NCBI GenBank assembly: GCA_902802215.1
Contig: CADCLH010000021.1
Span: 1 to 14,993, forward strand
Direction of reading: 5' to 3'
Length of the DNA: 14,993 nucleotides
Origin: Oscillospiraceae bacterium
GTDB lineage: Bacteria; Bacillota; Clostridia; Oscillospirales; Oscillospiraceae
Both the position numbers and the translations under genes were made by a program. This document shows positions 14,311 to 14,993 of the stretch, one piece after another. The number at the start of each line of letters is the position of its first letter. The stretch's first letter is position 1. The notes under the pieces were generated by a model that saw nothing but the letters and a program-made list of their open reading frames with translations, did not search any database and had not been told where the DNA came from.

Positions 14311-14993
14311 CCTGCTTCATCAGTTCATCAAGCGGTATAAAACCGATTAGATCATACTGGATATAGATGCTCTGGTGGCGCTTGCCGCTGCTCTTGTCCG
14401 GAGCTCCCACATAGATCGCCTTGATGAGCTCGTGCGCAACATAGGGTGTCAGTTCCTCCAAAGCTGTGTACTTCTGAATGCGCGCAATGAACAGATCTAA
14501 ATTCTGGTTCTGCTGTTCCTGTACTTCAATCTCCTGTCGGAGAACATCTGCCGCTTCCTTCAAGCCCTGCTGTTCTTCTTCATAGCCGTGGCTCATCGCT
14601 GCAAAGCGCTCGTCGCTCAGTTTCCCGGCCACATTATCCTCGTAGGTTCGCACGAACAGACGGTCAAGCTCCTGGATGCGCTTCTCCGCTTTTTCAAGTT
14701 GCTTCCGCTTGACCTTGAGGATCGCTTTACTCTCCGTCTGCATCTTCTCTTCCATGATCGCCCGGAAATGAGCTTCATAGCGGAGCACAAGATCAATAAC
14801 CCTCTGCGTATAATTCCAGACCAGTCGTTCCGACACAACTGCACGGATAAAGTGGGCAGAGCAAGGAGAATTGCTGCCTCGGGAGTTCGAGCAGGTGTAA
14901 TTCCATTTGTTCGGGTCGTCGTGAGAACCGCTGAAGTACATCTTGCCTTTGCAGTCCGCACAGAACACCAAGCCGGAGAACATATGCGTATTG
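14300..14993 (-). CDS. Large serine recombinase, C-terminal part (Tn4451/Tn5397 type), runs off the window
   Basis: About 230 residues are visible; the frame stays open to the window edge (reads NTHMFSGLVFCADC), so the first visible Met is not the start. The zinc beta-ribbon domain has CADC and, about 27 residues on, YTCSNSRGSNSPC, giving the four expected cysteines. It is followed by the long charged coiled coil (KAILKVKRKQLEKAEKRIQE onwards) and a closing strand IYIQYDLIGFIPL typical of DUF4368-containing TnpX/TndX-like recombinases. These enzymes excise and insert conjugative or mobilisable elements between short attachment sites. The catalytic resolvase domain must lie to the right of the window. 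GC appears by eye to be near 50%, lower than the genes to its left, fitting acquired DNA. Confidence 0.9.
   Translation of the reverse strand, partial: NTHMFSGLVFCADCKGKMYFSGSHDDPNKWNYTCSNSRGSNSPCSAHFIRAVVSERLVWNYTQRVIDLVLRYEAHFRAIMEEKMQTESKAILKVKRKQLEKAEKRIQELDRLFVRTYEDNVAGKLSDERFAAMSHGYEEEQQGLKEAADVLRQEIEVQEQQNQNLDLFIARIQKYTALEELTPYVAHELIKAIYVGAPDKSSGKRHQSIYIQYDLIGFIPLDELMKQETA

Overview
The window looks like chromosome of a Gram-positive anaerobe of the class Clostridia with fairly high GC (by eye near 57-60% over most of it). This is inferred from strong AGGAGG-type ribosome binding sites, sigma-A style promoters, a Firmicutes-type fused substrate-binding/permease amino-acid transporter, a lipoprotein signal, a Sec-exported 5'-nucleotidase, and a Tn4451/Tn5397-type large serine recombinase. 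No rRNA, tRNA or CRISPR array was seen, so genus cannot be given.

Left part (1-5827, all plus strand): the tail of an unidentified gene; a YtcJ-type metal-dependent amidohydrolase broken by an internal deletion with frameshift; a P-loop nucleoside/nucleotide-kinase-like protein; a YhhN/lysoplasmalogenase-type membrane protein; and a polar-amino-acid ABC importer. In the importer, a lipoprotein receptor is fused to its permease, but the reading frame is broken by two single-base losses. The ATPase that follows is intact and carries an unusual C-terminal extension resembling a degenerate RsbW/GHKL ATPase domain.

Middle (5828-9315): a hairpin-rich stretch with a short ORF of doubtful reality, then a promoter-driven pair of small genes (a two-helix membrane protein of unknown family, preceded by a 12-codon ATGA-overlapping leader, and a 110-residue PII-like or DUF3574-like protein). 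The pair ends at a clear bidirectional terminator. On the minus strand lies a secreted UshA-like 5'-nucleotidase. Its promoter diverges from that of the next operon.

Right-centre (9174-14146): a nucleotide-second-messenger island. Two stand-alone cyclic-nucleotide-binding proteins (a tandem duplication, translationally coupled, with no DNA-binding domain) precede a PAS - class III nucleotide cyclase - PilZ-like protein. The cyclase has Glu and Gly where adenylate cyclases have Lys and Asp/Thr, so it may make cGMP rather than cAMP. After a roughly 500-base gap with its own promoter comes a membrane-bound dCache-type diguanylate cyclase with an intact GGDEF motif and an I-site. This is the most interesting part of the window: a candidate self-contained cGMP or cAMP circuit beside a c-di-GMP synthase and a nucleotide-degrading exoenzyme.

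Right end (14300-14993, minus): the C-terminal half of a large serine recombinase that runs off the window, probably marking the left end of an integrated element.
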